Shown: in pieces, positions 21,648-33,903 of the stretch
How the letters are laid out: the number at the start of each line of letters is the position of its first letter
Position numbering within the stretch: position 1 is the first letter of the stretch
NCBI GenBank assembly: GCA_033032865.1
Contig: JAWHQI010000520.1
Coordinates: 62,001 to 126,000, forward strand
DNA: 64,000 nucleotides
Origin: Dactylorhiza incarnata
Taxonomy: Eukaryota > Streptophyta > Magnoliopsida > Asparagales > Orchidaceae
Direction of reading: 5' to 3'
Made by a program: the position numbers and the translations under genes
The notes under the pieces: model-generated
Told to the model about the DNA's origin: nothing
Seen by the model: the letters and a program-made list of their open reading frames with translations, nothing else
The model's database searches: none

Positions 21648-24273
21648 TGTAACAACCCCAAAAAAATCCAAGAATTTTAATAATCCTAATTCTCTAATTG
21701 CTAACCGCAACCCATCTCCCCTTTAATCCCTAAACAGAGCCAGCCCCTCCGATTTAATCCCGCTCCCGCTCTGCTAGGTCTTCCAATGCCGACTCCCGCG
21801 CGTCGATCTCTGCTCGCCCTCTGCTCCCGTCTCCCGCACGCTCAGCCGCAGCGCCGCCGACGCCTCCTTCCTCTCCCGATTCCACCGGCGCCGCCTCCTC
21901 CTGCTCCTGTCATGGCCTCCTCCGCCTCCTGCTTCCTCTGTGCTCATGCCCGGCGGCCTTCCTGCCTCCTCCTCCTCTTGCTCTGGCCGCAAACTCCAGG
22001 AGGCTGTCCGACCTCCTCCAAAGGGCCGGCTGCAGCAAGATTTCTTCCTCCCCTCTCCTCCTTCTCGTGGACAGAAACTTTCCTCCCTCCGGCAGCCCCC
22101 TTCCTTTCCGATTGGGCCGGCTTTGCAAGAAGAGCGCCTAGGGTTTTTGCTCGAACCCTCCTCCGCTCGAATTTTGACTCGGATTTGACGAATATTGGTA
22201 AGAAATTCCTCCTTCCCATCCTATTTTAGATTTTTGCCCTCCTATAATCGTCTAACCGTGGTTGTTCGTGATTTCCGGTGCCGCTCCTCGATTTTATTAG
22301 TAGGATCACGCAAAGCCCTCTCCGATTTAGGGGTTCCGTAAGCTTAAGCGCCGCCAAATTCTGATCTTCGCGTGGAAGCTCTTCTCCCCTCACTTTTGAG
22401 GGAGGTAATTTCCTAAACCCTCGTTATTTAAAATTCCGCGTCGTAGAAAGCATGTGTTAGCGTAGTAATTTATGCTATGTCGCCTTCGTTGTGCTTGATC
22501 AGGTTCAAAATGTGATGTCTGCTTTTGATTGCGCCGCTTAGCCGTCGCCGTCAGATTCAGCCTCATTTAAGGCAAGTAGAGATCCCTCTCTCTTGCAAGC
22601 ATTGAATTTAATTGTCATGTCTGTTCTTATGTTTATATGAATGCACCCTTGAATGTTTGTTTCGTCGAATAAATTTAGACCTCGAATCCCTAAATAGACT
22701 TATTAATAGATTGAGGTATCACGTGTTTGGAATGCCACAAGTTGTGAATGTGAATGAAAGTTAATTGAATATTCATTTAGATGAATTGTGTCTCATTTGT
22801 TGGAAGACGAGTTAGTGAACGAAAGTGGTTTAAATTGGATTTCCACTTAATTGAATTGCATCTCATTTGATGGATAAATAGAAGACTAGTAGATCTTTTC
22901 GAGCAGAAACATTAATTGTTATAATGATAAATGTTAAGATCCGGCTAGCAACTAGATGAATTGTGCTTGATATAAAATATTCGGCTCGTACACATGCTGA
23001 CTTAGAAGATATTCATGTCCTTGAATGATGTAATCTAAGGGAATACTTAATATCCTGGAAAATGATGTATAATAATCTTATTACTCGTGAATACTTGAAT
23101 CCGCAAGTTTCTAAACTCTCTATCGAGTTCTCTGAGTCATCGAATCTTGTTTCTTATGCCTGTCTGATTCCAAGACTTGGTTAAATAACGCTCTATAACT
23201 TGATTCCCCCTGTTTCACGTTTGTAAAATATACTCTTGTATATCTGAATCAGTATCTTGGTTACATGTCTTGATATGCTAGAATCCACGAAATCCTGCGC
23301 TAAGTCATTAATAACGTAAGTTAACATTGAAAGCTAGGGTTTAATCGAATAAACTTCTTGACTTGGGTTCCCTCTTGAATCCCTAATGGGAACAAAGGAC
23401 CGGTCATAGCGAGCTTAAATTTCTGAATCACTTAGGTCCTGAGTGTCATAAGCAAATCTTGGAAACTAGGGTTTAGGTGGTGCATCGTCTTGTTTGCATG
23501 GTCGCGGTAAGCAGGAAATATTCTTATTCTAGTAAGACTTACACTTGAACTTGAGTGTGAACCATGCGCACCCACTATAAACACCTACACATTTCATCGA
23601 TTACAGCTTATGTCGTTGCAAAATAAATGTTTAGGCTATACTTCAGAGTAGTCTAATAATTCTAGATATTTCTGCTTGTCTCACTTGATTGGCTGTCTTG
23701 TTAGTTCTGCTTCATGAAAAGCGGTACACAAATATTCTGTTTCTTCTGCTCGTATTTTGCTTTGATCTTGTGTATTTCAATGTTCTTAGGCTTTTTCTTC
23801 TTGTTTTGGAATTTGCCTTAGCGTTCGTGCCTGCGCCGACTGCTTCCTGAGCCGATCTGTGTCAAACTTCAGGTTTTGTGTTTGTGTTTCATTTCTTTTA
23901 CTGTCGGATATTTCTGTTATGTAATAATTACGATCAGCCATTTTCTCCTGTTTCATGGACAACTGCTAGGCTAAATATTATATGTACTAGAATTTGACAT
24001 GTTTTGCACGCTCATTCATCTGCGATGATCACTGCATAAATTTCTGTTCCAAAACTTGTATCTTAAGTTCTTTTGCAAAAATGCATGTGCACCTGTTTCA
24101 AATTATCATATTTTAAAGCTTCCGCAAATAAATCAATCTATTTTACTCAAAAGTATCTATTTCGTAGTATTTCTGTTTCCGCCTTAGCAGACATGGATTC
24201 TTTTTCGCCCATGCCTGTGGCATCACGGCCCACCCCGAAGCGCACTCTGACTCTTGTCGAGACGGGTCGTGAC
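21648..24273 (+). repeat. gypsy-C LTR copy 2
   Basis: Same limits and content as copy 1; shares most variants with copy 3 in the CT-rich block. Confidence 0.9.
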
Positions 24274-24557
24274 TCTTGCCGAGACGGGATAACTGTGTTT
24301 TGAATGCATGAAAAGTCTGAATAATTCTCTCGAGAACTTGAATCTGTTATGCGAAGCAAGAATCCGCAAATTTTCTCTTGATCTTGGTAAGTCTCCGCGC
24401 TTGTCTTCCTTTCTGTTTCAACATATTCATAGTTAGCTTCCATGCCTTGACCTGCAAACCTTGTTGGAATGAATGACATCTGAATCTTCGCCATAAGAGC
24501 CCCCATTCAGAGAATTCTCAGAAAGTTTCGGGACGAAACTTCCTAAGTAGGGGAGAA
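24274..24557 (+). other. gypsy-C internal segment 2 (284 bp) with PPT
   Basis: Nearly identical to 21364-21647, including the duplicated GACTCTTG-CGAGACGGG word and PPT. Confidence 0.8.
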
Positions 24558-27183
24558 TGTAACAACCCCAAAAAAATCCAAGAATTTTAATAATCCTAAT
24601 TCTCTAATTGCTAACCGCAACCCATCTCCCCTTTAATACCTAAACAGAGCCAGCCCCTCCGATTTAATCCCGCTCCCGCTCTGCTAGGTCTTCCAATGCC
24701 GACTCCCGCACGTCGATCTCTGCTCGCCCTCTGCTCCCGTCTCCCGCACGCTCAGCCGCAGCGCCGCCGACGCCTCCTTCCTCTCCCGATTCCACCGGCG
24801 CCGCCTCCTCCTGCTCCTGTCATGGCCTCCTCCGCCTCCTGCTTCCTCTGTGCTCATGCCCGACGGCCTCCCTGCCTCCTCCTCCTCTTGCTCTGGCCGC
24901 AAACTCCAGGAGGCTGTCCGACCTCCTCCAAAGGGCCTACTGCAGCAAGATTTCTTCCTCCCCTCTCCTCCTTCTCGTGGACAGCAACTTTCCTCCCTCC
25001 GGCAGCCCCCTTCCTTTCTGATTGGGCCGGCTTTGCAAGAAGAGCGCCTAGGGTTTTTGCTCGAACCCTCCTCCGCTCGAATTTTGACTCGGATTTGACG
25101 AATATTGGTAAGAAATTCCTCCTTCCCATCCTATTTTAGATTTTTGCCCTCCTATAATCGTCTAACCGTGGTTGTTCGTGATTTCCGGTGCCGCTCCTCG
25201 ATTTTATTAGTAGGATCACGCAAAGCCCTCTCCGATTTAGGGTTTCCGTAAGCTTAAGCGCCGCCAAATTCTGATCTCCGCGTGGAAGCTCTTCTCCCCT
25301 CACTTTTGAGGGAGGTAATTTCCTAAACCCTCGTTATTTAAAATTCCGCGTCGTAGAAAGCATGTGTTAGCGTAGTAATTTATGCTATGTCGCCTTCGTT
25401 GTGCTTGATCAGGTTCAAAATGTGATGTCTGCTTTTGCTTGCGCCTCTTAGCCGTCGCCGTCAGATTCAACCTCATTTAAGGCAAGGAGAGATCCCTCTC
25501 TCTTGCAAGCATTGAATTTAATTGTCATGTCTGTTCTTATGTTTATATGAATGCACCCTTGAATGTTTGTTTCGTCGAATAAATTTAGACCTCGAATCCC
25601 TAAATAGACTTATTAATAGATTGAGGTATCACGTGTTTGGAATGTCACAAGTTGTGAATGTGAATGAAAGTTACTTGAATATTCATTTAGATGAATTGTG
25701 TCTCATTTGTTGGAAGACGAATTAGTGAACGAAAGTGGTTTAAATTGGATTTCCACTTAATTGAATTGCATCTCATTTGATGGATAAATAGAAGACTAGT
25801 AGATCTTTTCGAGCAGAAACATTAATTGTTATAATGATAAATGTTAAGATTCGGCTAACAACTAGATGAATTGTGCTTGATATAAAATATTCGGCTCGTA
25901 CACATGCTTACTTAGAAGATATTCATGTCCTTGAATGATGTAATCTAAGGGAATACTTGATATCCTGGAAAATGATGTATAATAATCTTATTACTCGTGA
26001 ATACTTGAATCCGCAAGTTTCTAAACTCTCTATCGAGTTCTCTGAGCCATCGAATCTTGTTTCTTATGCCTGTCTGGTTCCAAGACTTGGTTAAATAACG
26101 TTCCATAACTTGATTCCCCCTGTTTCACGTTTGTAAAATATACTCTTGTATATCTGAATCAGTATCTTGGTTACATGTCTTGATATGCTAGAATCCACGA
26201 AATCCTGCGCTAAGTCATTAATAACGTAAGTTAACATTGAAAGCTAGGGTTTAATCGATGAAATTTCTTGACTTGGGTTCCCTCTTGAATCCCTAATGGG
26301 AACAAAGGACCGGTCATAGCGAGCTTAAATTTCTGAATCACTTAAGGTCCTGAGTGTCATAAGCAAATCTTGGAAACTAGGGTTTAGGTGGTGCATCGTC
26401 TTGTTTGCATGGTCGCGGTAAGCAGGAAATACTCTTATTCTAGTAAGACTTACACTTGGACTTGAGTGTGAACCATGCGCACCCACTATAAACACCTACG
26501 CATTTCATCGATTATAGCTTATGTCGTTGCAAAATAAATGTTTAGGCTATACTTCGGAGTAGTCTAATAATTCTAGATATTTCTGCTTGTCTCACTTGCT
26601 TGCCTGTCTTGTTAGTTCTGCTTCATGAAAAGCGGTACAAAAATATTCTGTTTCTTCTGCTCGTATTTTGCTTTGCTCTTGTGTATTTCAATGTTCTGAG
26701 GCTTTTCCTTCTTGTTTTGGAATTTGCCTTAGCGTTCGTGCCTGCGCCGACTGCTTCCTGAGCCGATCTGCGTCAAGCTTCAGGTTTTGTGTGTGTTTCA
26801 TTTCTTTTACTGTCGGATATTTCTGTTATGTAATAATTACGATCAGCCATTTTCTCCTGTTTCATGGACAACTGTTAGGCTAAATATTATATGTACTAGA
26901 ATTTGACATGTTTTGCATGCTCATTCATCTGCGATGATCACTGCATAAATTTCCGTTTCAAAACTTGTATCATAAGTTCTTTTGCAAAAATGCATGTGCA
27001 CTTGTTTCAAACTATCATATTTTAAAGCTTCCGCAAATAAATCAATCTATTTTACTCAAAAGTATCTATTTCGTAGTATTTCTGTTTCCGCCTTAGCAGG
27101 CATGGATTCCTTTTCGCCCATGCCCGTGGCATCACGACCCGCCCTGAAGCGCACTCTGACTCTTGTCGAGACTGGTCGTGACA
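24558..27183 (+). repeat. gypsy-C LTR copy 3 (complete end)
   Basis: Ends ...GGTCGTGACA followed by TSD TTCCT; the other two copies read GAC then T at this point. Confidence 0.9.
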
Positions 27184-27188
27184 TTCCT

Positions 27189-27490
27189 CCTCGAGTGAGA
27201 CTCCGACATTTACTTCCGGGCGTTGGGGTTTCAGCAGTGTACACCCGGGAAGGCTGTCGGGCAGTGCGTCGTGCGTGGAGTTGGCAGCGTCAGATAGCTT
27301 GTCTGCAGCATGGTCTTCCAATCTGTCAACAACTTCTGGCATGGCGCGGTTCGGCATAAGCGGCGGTCGCCCGCTTGGGGTGGCGACCGGGTTGGGGTGC
27401 GAGAGGCCCCCAGATCCATCAGCAAGGTTAGCACCTCGACTTGACGCTCCACCATTAAGCTCACACACTTCTCCACGAGTGTTGTTGGCG
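27189..27490 (-). pseudogene. gypsy-B Gag N-terminal part, middle piece
   Basis: Minus-strand frames read LVEKCVSLMVERQVEVLTLL and, after shifts, RPEVNVGVSLEEE, up to the TTCCT site. Removing the solo LTR joins MSLIEEVVV to APTTLVEK in frame, so 29547-29650, this piece and 18187-18734 are one gag gene. Confidence 0.75.
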
Positions 27491-27495
27491 CGACT
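27491..27495. repeat. TSD of the solo LTR (CGACT), left copy
   Basis: CGACT at 27491-27495 and 29542-29546. Confidence 0.9.
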
Positions 27496-29541
27496 TGTGA
27501 CGTCGCTAAAACCATTACAGGTACTATTCATATTTGTACAAATAATTACATTAATGTGGTGTACAAATATTTATTTTAATACGAGGAGTGTAAAAGCAAT
27601 AAAAGAAAAGGTTTAACTAAATGTTTATTGGCAAACCAAGCTTAGAGAGGGGCTGAACCGGTTCAGGATGAGTTTACATCATTTTAGCCGATCCAGGGGG
27701 GGGGGGGGGGGGGGGGGGGTGAAGAATCACGGTTCACGTGGGGAATAGGCAAGAGGCGGTGCGATTTATTTTAAGAAGCCGCTGACCCTCGATTCTCTTC
27801 CAGACCACGCGAGAACCGATGCCAGACGGAACCAAGCGCTCGACGCCGCACCCTCCAGCCGCCCCAGTTCTCCGTTCTTCTCGATTTTCTTCCTATAGAA
27901 AGGTAAGGTCTTCCTCTCAACTCCTCTTGAGTTTTAGTTGCCCCGTTTTTCTTAGCCGAAAAACCCTAAAAAATGCCCTAAGAGATTTAATTTTGATATC
28001 TCGACGCCTCTTGAGTTTCAGAAGAGATTGTAAGCTTATTTCATGCCTTTCTTTTACTTTCAGATAGGAAATCCAGAAACCCTAATTTGGAAATTGGATA
28101 TTATGCTCCTAATTTCACTTACCTAGTTCCTATTAAGGGTAAATTAGGTCAAGTGGATGTTGGCCTATGAAATTAGCTTGTCTCCATGTTAGGGCAACAG
28201 AAGTTCCATCAAAAAAATAATTAGGGCAACCACCAAAAATTAGGGATTTGACGTCAAATCTCTGAAATTGAGTATTTTAGGGTTTATTATGAAAATCCCC
28301 TACCTCAATAGTGTAGATTGCATATGTTTGAAGTTAGGGCAGCAAACCCTAACTTCATTAGCCTTCCATTTACCTTGTAGGGAAGGGAATTAGTGGTATA
28401 TAAAGCTGGGTTAATTAGGGCAGACAACTATAGTTGATTTATAGAGCGTGCTTGCTAAGGTTTAAGCATGAGGTTAGGGAATTAGAAGTCCTTATACTAA
28501 GGAACTTTAAATATGAAAAGATTTTATGATTAAGCTATGCTCATCTAATAATGCGAATGTTTAGGACATGGCGTCTCAAGGTAGAGGAAGAGGAAATGAA
28601 CCCAGCAAGGATAAAGGCAAAGGCAAAGTTGATGTGAGTTCTTAGTTTATTTCTTTTCATGTCATTACTTTTCATATTATTTGTATAATCTTGTTTAGTA
28701 ATAATGATGGTAGAACGAAAAATGATAAGAAAAGAAAAGTAAAGCAAAAGAAATGAAAATGCGTATTGGGTATAATTAAGGGTTAACCCGAACGAAAAGG
28801 CGGGGAGAATAACCTTTTCACATATATATTAAAGATTCGTACGAGTCAAGGGTACGAAATAATAATTGGCAAATACGTGTACGAGTCAAGGGTTCGCGTT
28901 GCCAGTTTAACGTGCGAGTCAAGGGCACGTAAAATATATATATGAATATGAATTTACCCTTCATAATACCCATAAGAAAAAATTAAGATAAAGATATCAT
29001 ATAGTGAAAGAGTTCTAAGTAAAAGAAATAAACCCAAGATATGGTGAAAATTAAGAATTCACGTAGTCTTTTGACTAATGAAATATAATACTAAACATGT
29101 CAAAGAAGAGGTTCCTCCTTCCATTAGAGTTAGTACTTCTCGTCAAGCTAAGAGGTATAGCCTTTGGGTGGAGGTGTCTACAACAGTATTTCAAGTTCTG
29201 GATGCGCACAGGGAGAGGTGCAAAGATTTATAGTGTCCCCATGATGAATTTCAGTTTTATTTCAAATAGAGTCTGTAGTACAGTATCTAATGTAATTATG
29301 TACAAACAGTTTGCTTGGTTTTGCAGCACTTTTGGTAAGCCCCTTTTGATGTGTATAGGGCTACCAGTTGTACTATTGTACTTGTGATCAAATACTAATG
29401 AAATGGAATGAAATGGTTTTATTTTGTATTACATTCTTCTTTGTGTACTCTTTCATATATTGCTTCGCTCTGGATATTTGGCTTTGCTCTCTGATGTAAG
29501 TTAGTATAATTGTAGCGGTAGCCGTTAAAGGGGCCGTTACA
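27496..29541 (+). mobile_element. Solo LTR-like insertion (2046 bp) in gypsy-B gag
   Basis: Begins TGTGACGTCGCTAAAACC and ends GGCCGTTACA, with TSD CGACT and no internal direct repeat or PBS, hence a solo gypsy LTR. A G24 run lies at 27696-27719, a TATA-like TTATTTTAAG near 27768, then a GC-rich leader with donor GAAAGGTAAGG (about 27899) and an AT-rich intron-like stretch. A short open segment MASQGRGRGNEPSKDKGKGK (28569-28640) ends at a GTGAGT donor. Three copies of ACGAGTCAAGGGT(A/T)CG-like words lie at 28840-28930. Orientation is inferred from the leader. Confidence 0.8.
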
Positions 29542-29546
29542 CGACT

Positions 29547-29650
29547 ACGACTTCCTCGATGAGCGACATGTTGCTTGCAGCTGAGTTGGCGGGGGCTCGA
29601 TCAACATGCTCCTCGGGAGTTGCCCCGTTAGCGGTGCGAGTAATTCTTCT
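29547..29650 (-). pseudogene. gypsy-B Gag N-terminus
   Basis: MIRRITRTANGATPEEHVDR and MSLIEEVVV read toward the solo LTR; 80 bases after the PBS. The first Met used by the family is uncertain. Confidence 0.7.
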
Positions 29651-29730
29651 TATCATTGTTGCCAATCGGGGGGACTTGCGCGGGGCAAGCACGATTCTCA
29701 GAGATGTGTTGAAGAGTTGAGAACACCTTC

Positions 29731-29749
29731 CCACAGACGGCGCCAAACT
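29731..29749 (-). other. gypsy-B primer binding region
   Basis: Sense-strand GTTTGGCGCCGTCTGTGGG directly follows the 5' LTR. TGGCGCCG is a usual PBS form of Tat-like plant gypsy elements. Confidence 0.8.
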
Positions 29750-30852
29750 GTTGTGGGTCACTCGGTTTCCTCCGGTCCGGAGAATCGGACCACCTTAGCT
29801 CGAGAATGAGCAGAGCGCGCAAACAGTCAAAAGTGAACCAACAACAATGACAACTAGGTGTTTTAGCGTGGAAAATCAGAAAATGGTGAAAAACCACGTG
29901 GTCGGTTCTGTGCCGGCCAAATTCCACTAGTTTCTTTGCGGTACAAGAGTTTGAGATCCTCGGAGGGTGACATATCACCTCTCCGTTTATAAGTCTTTTA
30001 GACAGAGCAAGAGGAAAAAGTCAAGTACACGAAGCATCCTCAAGGGCCTTCTCTGGTGCTGGAGGGAGCGTCTTCTTGAGTCTTCGAAGAGAGCGGTCTT
30101 GGGAGAGAACATAGCGAGTTCTGAACGAAGGAGCGAGCAGAGCGCTAAGTCCTCGCCGGAAAACCTCAGAGTTCTCTCTTCTCTTGAATTACATGTCTTC
30201 AAATGAAGGCATGCGAGCCTTTTATAGCTTTTCTGAAGGGGCGCGCTGGTAACTGCGTTTGGCTGGATCTCTAGTTGATAAATAACGTTGCTCTATTCTG
30301 GTCACCTGGATCACCAATTTTTCAAAAATGACGAACATGCCCCCCCAGCGGCCCGGGCAAGGCGGGCGGCCCGGGTAGATTTTCTGGCGAGGCGGGGGGA
30401 GAAAGTGGTGGCGGTGCGCCGGAGACCGGTGGCGCGCGTGCGCAGGCCGCACGCTAAGTCCTTGTGCGCGTGCACGGTGAGGGCCGCCCGCGGCGGTTGC
30501 CTTGCGCGTGCTTGTGCGCGCGTCGGAGGCCGCACATGCGTGGGCGTGCAGCGGAGGCCGCGCTTGTGGGCGCGCGCGTGCCACACATTGGTGGCCTTGC
30601 TCGCGCGCAGCGAGGGCCATGCGCGCACGTGCGTGGGGAGGAGGCCGCACGCGGTCGTGTGTGTGCGTTGTCGCGTGCGGTTCCCGACGGGCTCCCGCTC
30701 GGGTGTGCTTGCATCATTTCGGGCTCCCTTTAGGGTGGATTCGGGACCCTTTGAGTGAGCACGGTTCATGCGCGCAACTCACTCGGTCAGGTTGCTTTAC
30801 TTGAGCGCCTTGATCCGATTTGTCTCGGATAACTTTTAGGGGAATCTCATCA
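29750..30852 (-). repeat. gypsy-B 5' LTR
   Basis: Pairs with 15895-17028. Sense TATA box TATAAAAGG at about 30211-30219; U3 upstream (30410-30670) is CpG-rich like its partner although sequence divergence between the two is clear. Confidence 0.9.
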
Positions 30853-30920
30853 GACATATATATATGCTTGATATGACAGCGGTTATGAATGAAAATAGCA
30901 TCAAATTGGAACCAGAAATA
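30853..30920. mobile_element. MITE-2, right fragment
   Basis: CATATATATATGCTTGATAT...GCGGTTATGA aligns with CATAGAATGCATGTTTGGCAAGAC...TGGTTATGA of MITE-1 (reverse strand), continuing from the fragment at 15836-15894. Beyond about 30915 the match fades. Confidence 0.65.
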
Positions 30921-31789
30921 TAATTTAAACATGAAAATCTCTTTCTCATAAACAAAATTTAAATAAGATTAATTCATTTGAAACATAAAACAAGCCACAA
31001 AAATGTATGTATCCATGACAACTTTTGATTGAAAGATTTGCATTAATCAGCATTGTTAAGTGAAAGATCAGCAGTCCGGTTTGATCTTCATTAATCAGCA
31101 GTGTTAAGTGAAAGATCTGCAACTTTTAACTTTGTTACTGTGTGGAATGGGCCTACATAAAGTAACAACTATTAGTACCCAGCAGGAATATAAAGTAGCA
31201 TAATGAATTAAACCTTACCATCTCTCACTTCTCCAACCCAATGACATGATCTTATTCCCACTTTCATACAATTCCAGAAGGCATCTCATACAGAAAATAC
31301 AACAAAAAATCTACAACTAAACATGAGCTTGCTATGATTCATGCTTATGCCTTGAACATGTAGCACAAGTTCCATACATCCCTACCAAATGAAGATGATG
31401 CAACGAAACAAGTCAAACCATCATCTGAGCCAAAAGACATACCTGTAACGTGAAAAGCCTGTCCTCAAATTTATTCATGCTTATGCCTATGGTTGCTTTA
31501 TACTGATTACTGAATTTACGGTTCACATACCTGATGATATGATTTAATAATTTTCTGAATAAAATTATTATAATGTTTCCAATATAAAGTCAAATAAATT
31601 TGGAAGGAAGGAACTGTGGTGATCAAATAAATACAAGTATAAATTTGTTGTTACGAATGACTACCAAAAATCCCTTTATGCTAGCATACAACCGTCGGCC
31701 TTGATATTGATATTGGCAAAAACATCTCAATATATTGCATTAAACTATCAAAAATAAGTCTATATCATTAAAATGTCACAATTTACAAA
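30921..31789. other. AT-rich DNA, nothing recognised
   Basis: Only a direct repeat, ATTAATCAGCA(T/G)TGTTAAGTGAAAG, at about 31043 and 31091. Confidence 0.5.
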
Positions 31790-32909
31790 ATTTAGTCAAT
31801 ATGAATTAAATTTGTCATACCTTTGGAAGAATAGTCCTCCAAATGTATGAATGCAGTTGAACGTACAATATTGCTCTCTTTCATTACCATCTTTGATGCA
31901 AATATAGTTTCCCATGTATGTGATATTTCTCCACAATACTTTCTCCAGAAAGGGTAAATCAACGGTAACGAACATCGGCCCACTTATAACTTGATTCGGT
32001 TTCATTTGACATGAAAGTGAAACACGGAAAAAATGTCTGATTTGTTGATGTGACTCCAACAATGCATAGTAATGACATACGATAACGATTTGTCTTGTAT
32101 GTGCAATCTAACTGAAAAATTGTTTGAAACATATTACTTAGCTTTATAGAAACCGGATGTGCAAAAAATAACCTTTCCAATTGGTTATTGGTACCTGAAA
32201 CTTGGCTAAAAGAAACGTAACCTGCATCGTTCATAGACTTATATAAATATTGCATAGGTGTTCCACCATCCAATTCCTTCTTATGTAACTTCATCCGCTC
32301 ATTGTAAATTGTCCTAATAACCGTTTTATTTTCATTATTTTCCTTCTTCACCGCGGCTAGTATTTTGCGTCACTTGACCCCCAGAATTATACATCTGTTC
32401 AACCAATTTTCCCTCTTCCTTATCTAATCTTCCTACGTAAGCATGTGCTTCCAGATGGACTCTTTCATGATTGTGTGTCCCACATATTATGTAAATTCTC
32501 CATTTTTTAGTGATTAACTCTCGTTGCCCTTTGAGTGAGAATGAACAACCACAACGCTTTGACGATGATCTACGCATTCCTTTATTCACCCAACTTTTCT
32601 TGTTCTGATTATCTCGGTATTTACCCCCCTACCACAACCAAGAAATACACGGGGCTTTGGTCGCTCAGTCAACTTCTCAGACGATTTTATGGTTACTACA
32701 TAACCCACACTCCTACCAACACCACGAGCCCATTCGACTAATTCCTCTTTAGAATCGAACAATATGTCTATGTCAAAGTGACTACCAACATCCACTTCTA
32801 CCTTTTCAAAGGTTTCATCATTTTCATTGTTGACATCTAGAGAAATATAAAAAATAAGTATGAGATTCCTATAAAAACATGTTATACTGAAAGTAATTAG
32901 TAGACGCAT
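31790..32909 (-). pseudogene. MULE (Mutator-like) transposase remnant
   Basis: In minus order: FDSKEELVEWARGVGRSVGY (32750-32700), KRCGCSFSLKG...ICGTHNHERVHLEAH (32550-32450), a WRKY/GCM1-type FAR1-like zinc module with Cys-Cys-His-His; KSMNDAGYVSFSQVSG, then LFFAHPVSIKLSNMFQTIF and LDCTYKTNRYRMSLLCIVGVT (32100-32040), which is the start of the MULE catalytic domain with the first Asp. Frameshifts break it, and the remaining catalytic part is missing left of 31960. No TIRs were identified. Confidence 0.8.
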
Positions 32910-33878
32910 TTCTCTTACTGATCATAGGTAAAGAACAAATGATGCCATAATCCAACATTTTGATGGTATCACTTGAAAATTACTCCATGTAAGGGTAACC
33001 TACAAATAGAGCAAAACAAGTGGAAAAATACCATTGAAGATTATTAAGTAAATATTAATAAGTGGAAAAATACCATTGAGTTACTAACAAGCTTCTTTTA
33101 TCTCCATCTATAGATATTTCTAGTTACTAACAACAGAGGCATACAACAATCACCTTATTTTACAGTAAAAAGGAACCAAAGAATAATTACAGCATATGAG
33201 AAACTGAAATCATTACAGCATATGAATTCTCATTACAGTACGACTTATTATCCATGAATTTTTCTCAGATTAAATGTAAAATATAAAACCCTAACCTAAA
33301 ATGCTTTTTTTTGCAAAAATCAGGAGGATTTACCTGAGGAGAGGAAGGAACCTATCAAAAACTGATGTGACGTTATATTTCTGATTTTTTTTGTACTTGA
33401 GCAGAGGAAGGAAGCCACTGTTACACTTCAATGTCAATAAATTGACATGCAGGAGTTGTTAGACCACATTAATGAATCCTTTGGACACTAATTTCACACA
33501 GAAATTGATGTTTAAATGGAAGATGAATGAAGAAATGAAGGCGGAAACTTTTGAAAAAATACCTTCTGGAATGTTCGCTGTTTGGGATCTGGGGTGCATT
33601 AGAAATCACAGCAATCGCCGGCGACCAGAAATCGCAGCTCCTTTAGTTGCACAATTGATTTTACCCTAAATACCATGTTTAATGAAAAGAAGAAATCAGT
33701 GGAAAAAAATAAGGATTTAGGGTTGGCGGGCGGAAACTTTTGAAGGAGACTTCGGTGGAAGCATTACTCACCGAAATCGGACGCTTCTTCGTCGGAGACC
33801 ACGTGGGCCTCCTTCGTTGGCGACCAGGTGGCCTCCTACGCCGACGACAAGCTGGGCGCACGGAATGTGTGTGTGTGT
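32910..33878. other. AT-rich DNA flanking the MULE remnant
   Basis: No gene seen. GGCGGAAACTTTTGAA-like words occur at 33540 and 33729, and GTGGAAAAATACCATTGA twice near 33020-33080. Confidence 0.45.
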
Positions 33879-33903
33879 GGGGGGGGGGGGGGGGGGGGGG
33901 GGG
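33879..33903. repeat. G25 homopolymer after (GT)n
   Basis: A GTGTGTGTG run passes into 25 consecutive G. Confidence 0.9.

Larger units (their letters stand above)
18740..27183 (+). mobile_element. gypsy-C: tandem LTR-int-LTR-int-LTR element with 2.6-kb LTRs
   Basis: Three near-identical units begin TGTAACAACCCC at 18740, 21648 and 24558 (periods 2908 and 2910). Two 284-bp internal segments lie between LTRs; each ends GGACGAAACT...AAGTAGGGGAGAA, a typical gypsy pol tail and polypurine tract directly before TGTAACA, which gives plus orientation. Only the third LTR ends cleanly (GGTCGTGACA) before the TSD. No protein domain and no recognisable PBS remain. The internal start repeats GACTCTTGTCGAGACGGG from the LTR end. 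The simplest origin is unequal crossing-over between LTRs of one deleted element. Confidence 0.92.
15895..30852 (-). mobile_element. gypsy-B: gag-only (TR-GAG type) Ty3/gypsy element with nested insertions
   Basis: Bounded by related LTRs 15895-17028 and 29750-30852, with near-matching flanks GCCAT (15890-15894) and GACAT (30853-30857) as TSD. The PBS beside the right LTR gives minus orientation. Removing gypsy-C and the solo LTR leaves about 4.5 kb: LTR, gag, a 23-bp minisatellite, LTR, and no protease, RT or integrase. It is therefore non-autonomous. It is inserted in MITE-2, whose two halves flank it. LTR divergence is visible throughout, so it is older than its nested guests. Confidence 0.9.

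Noticed and set aside
28569..28640. Host gene start MASQGRGRG...
   Set aside because: Lies within a TSD-bounded solo LTR, short and low complexity; kept only as part of the LTR description.
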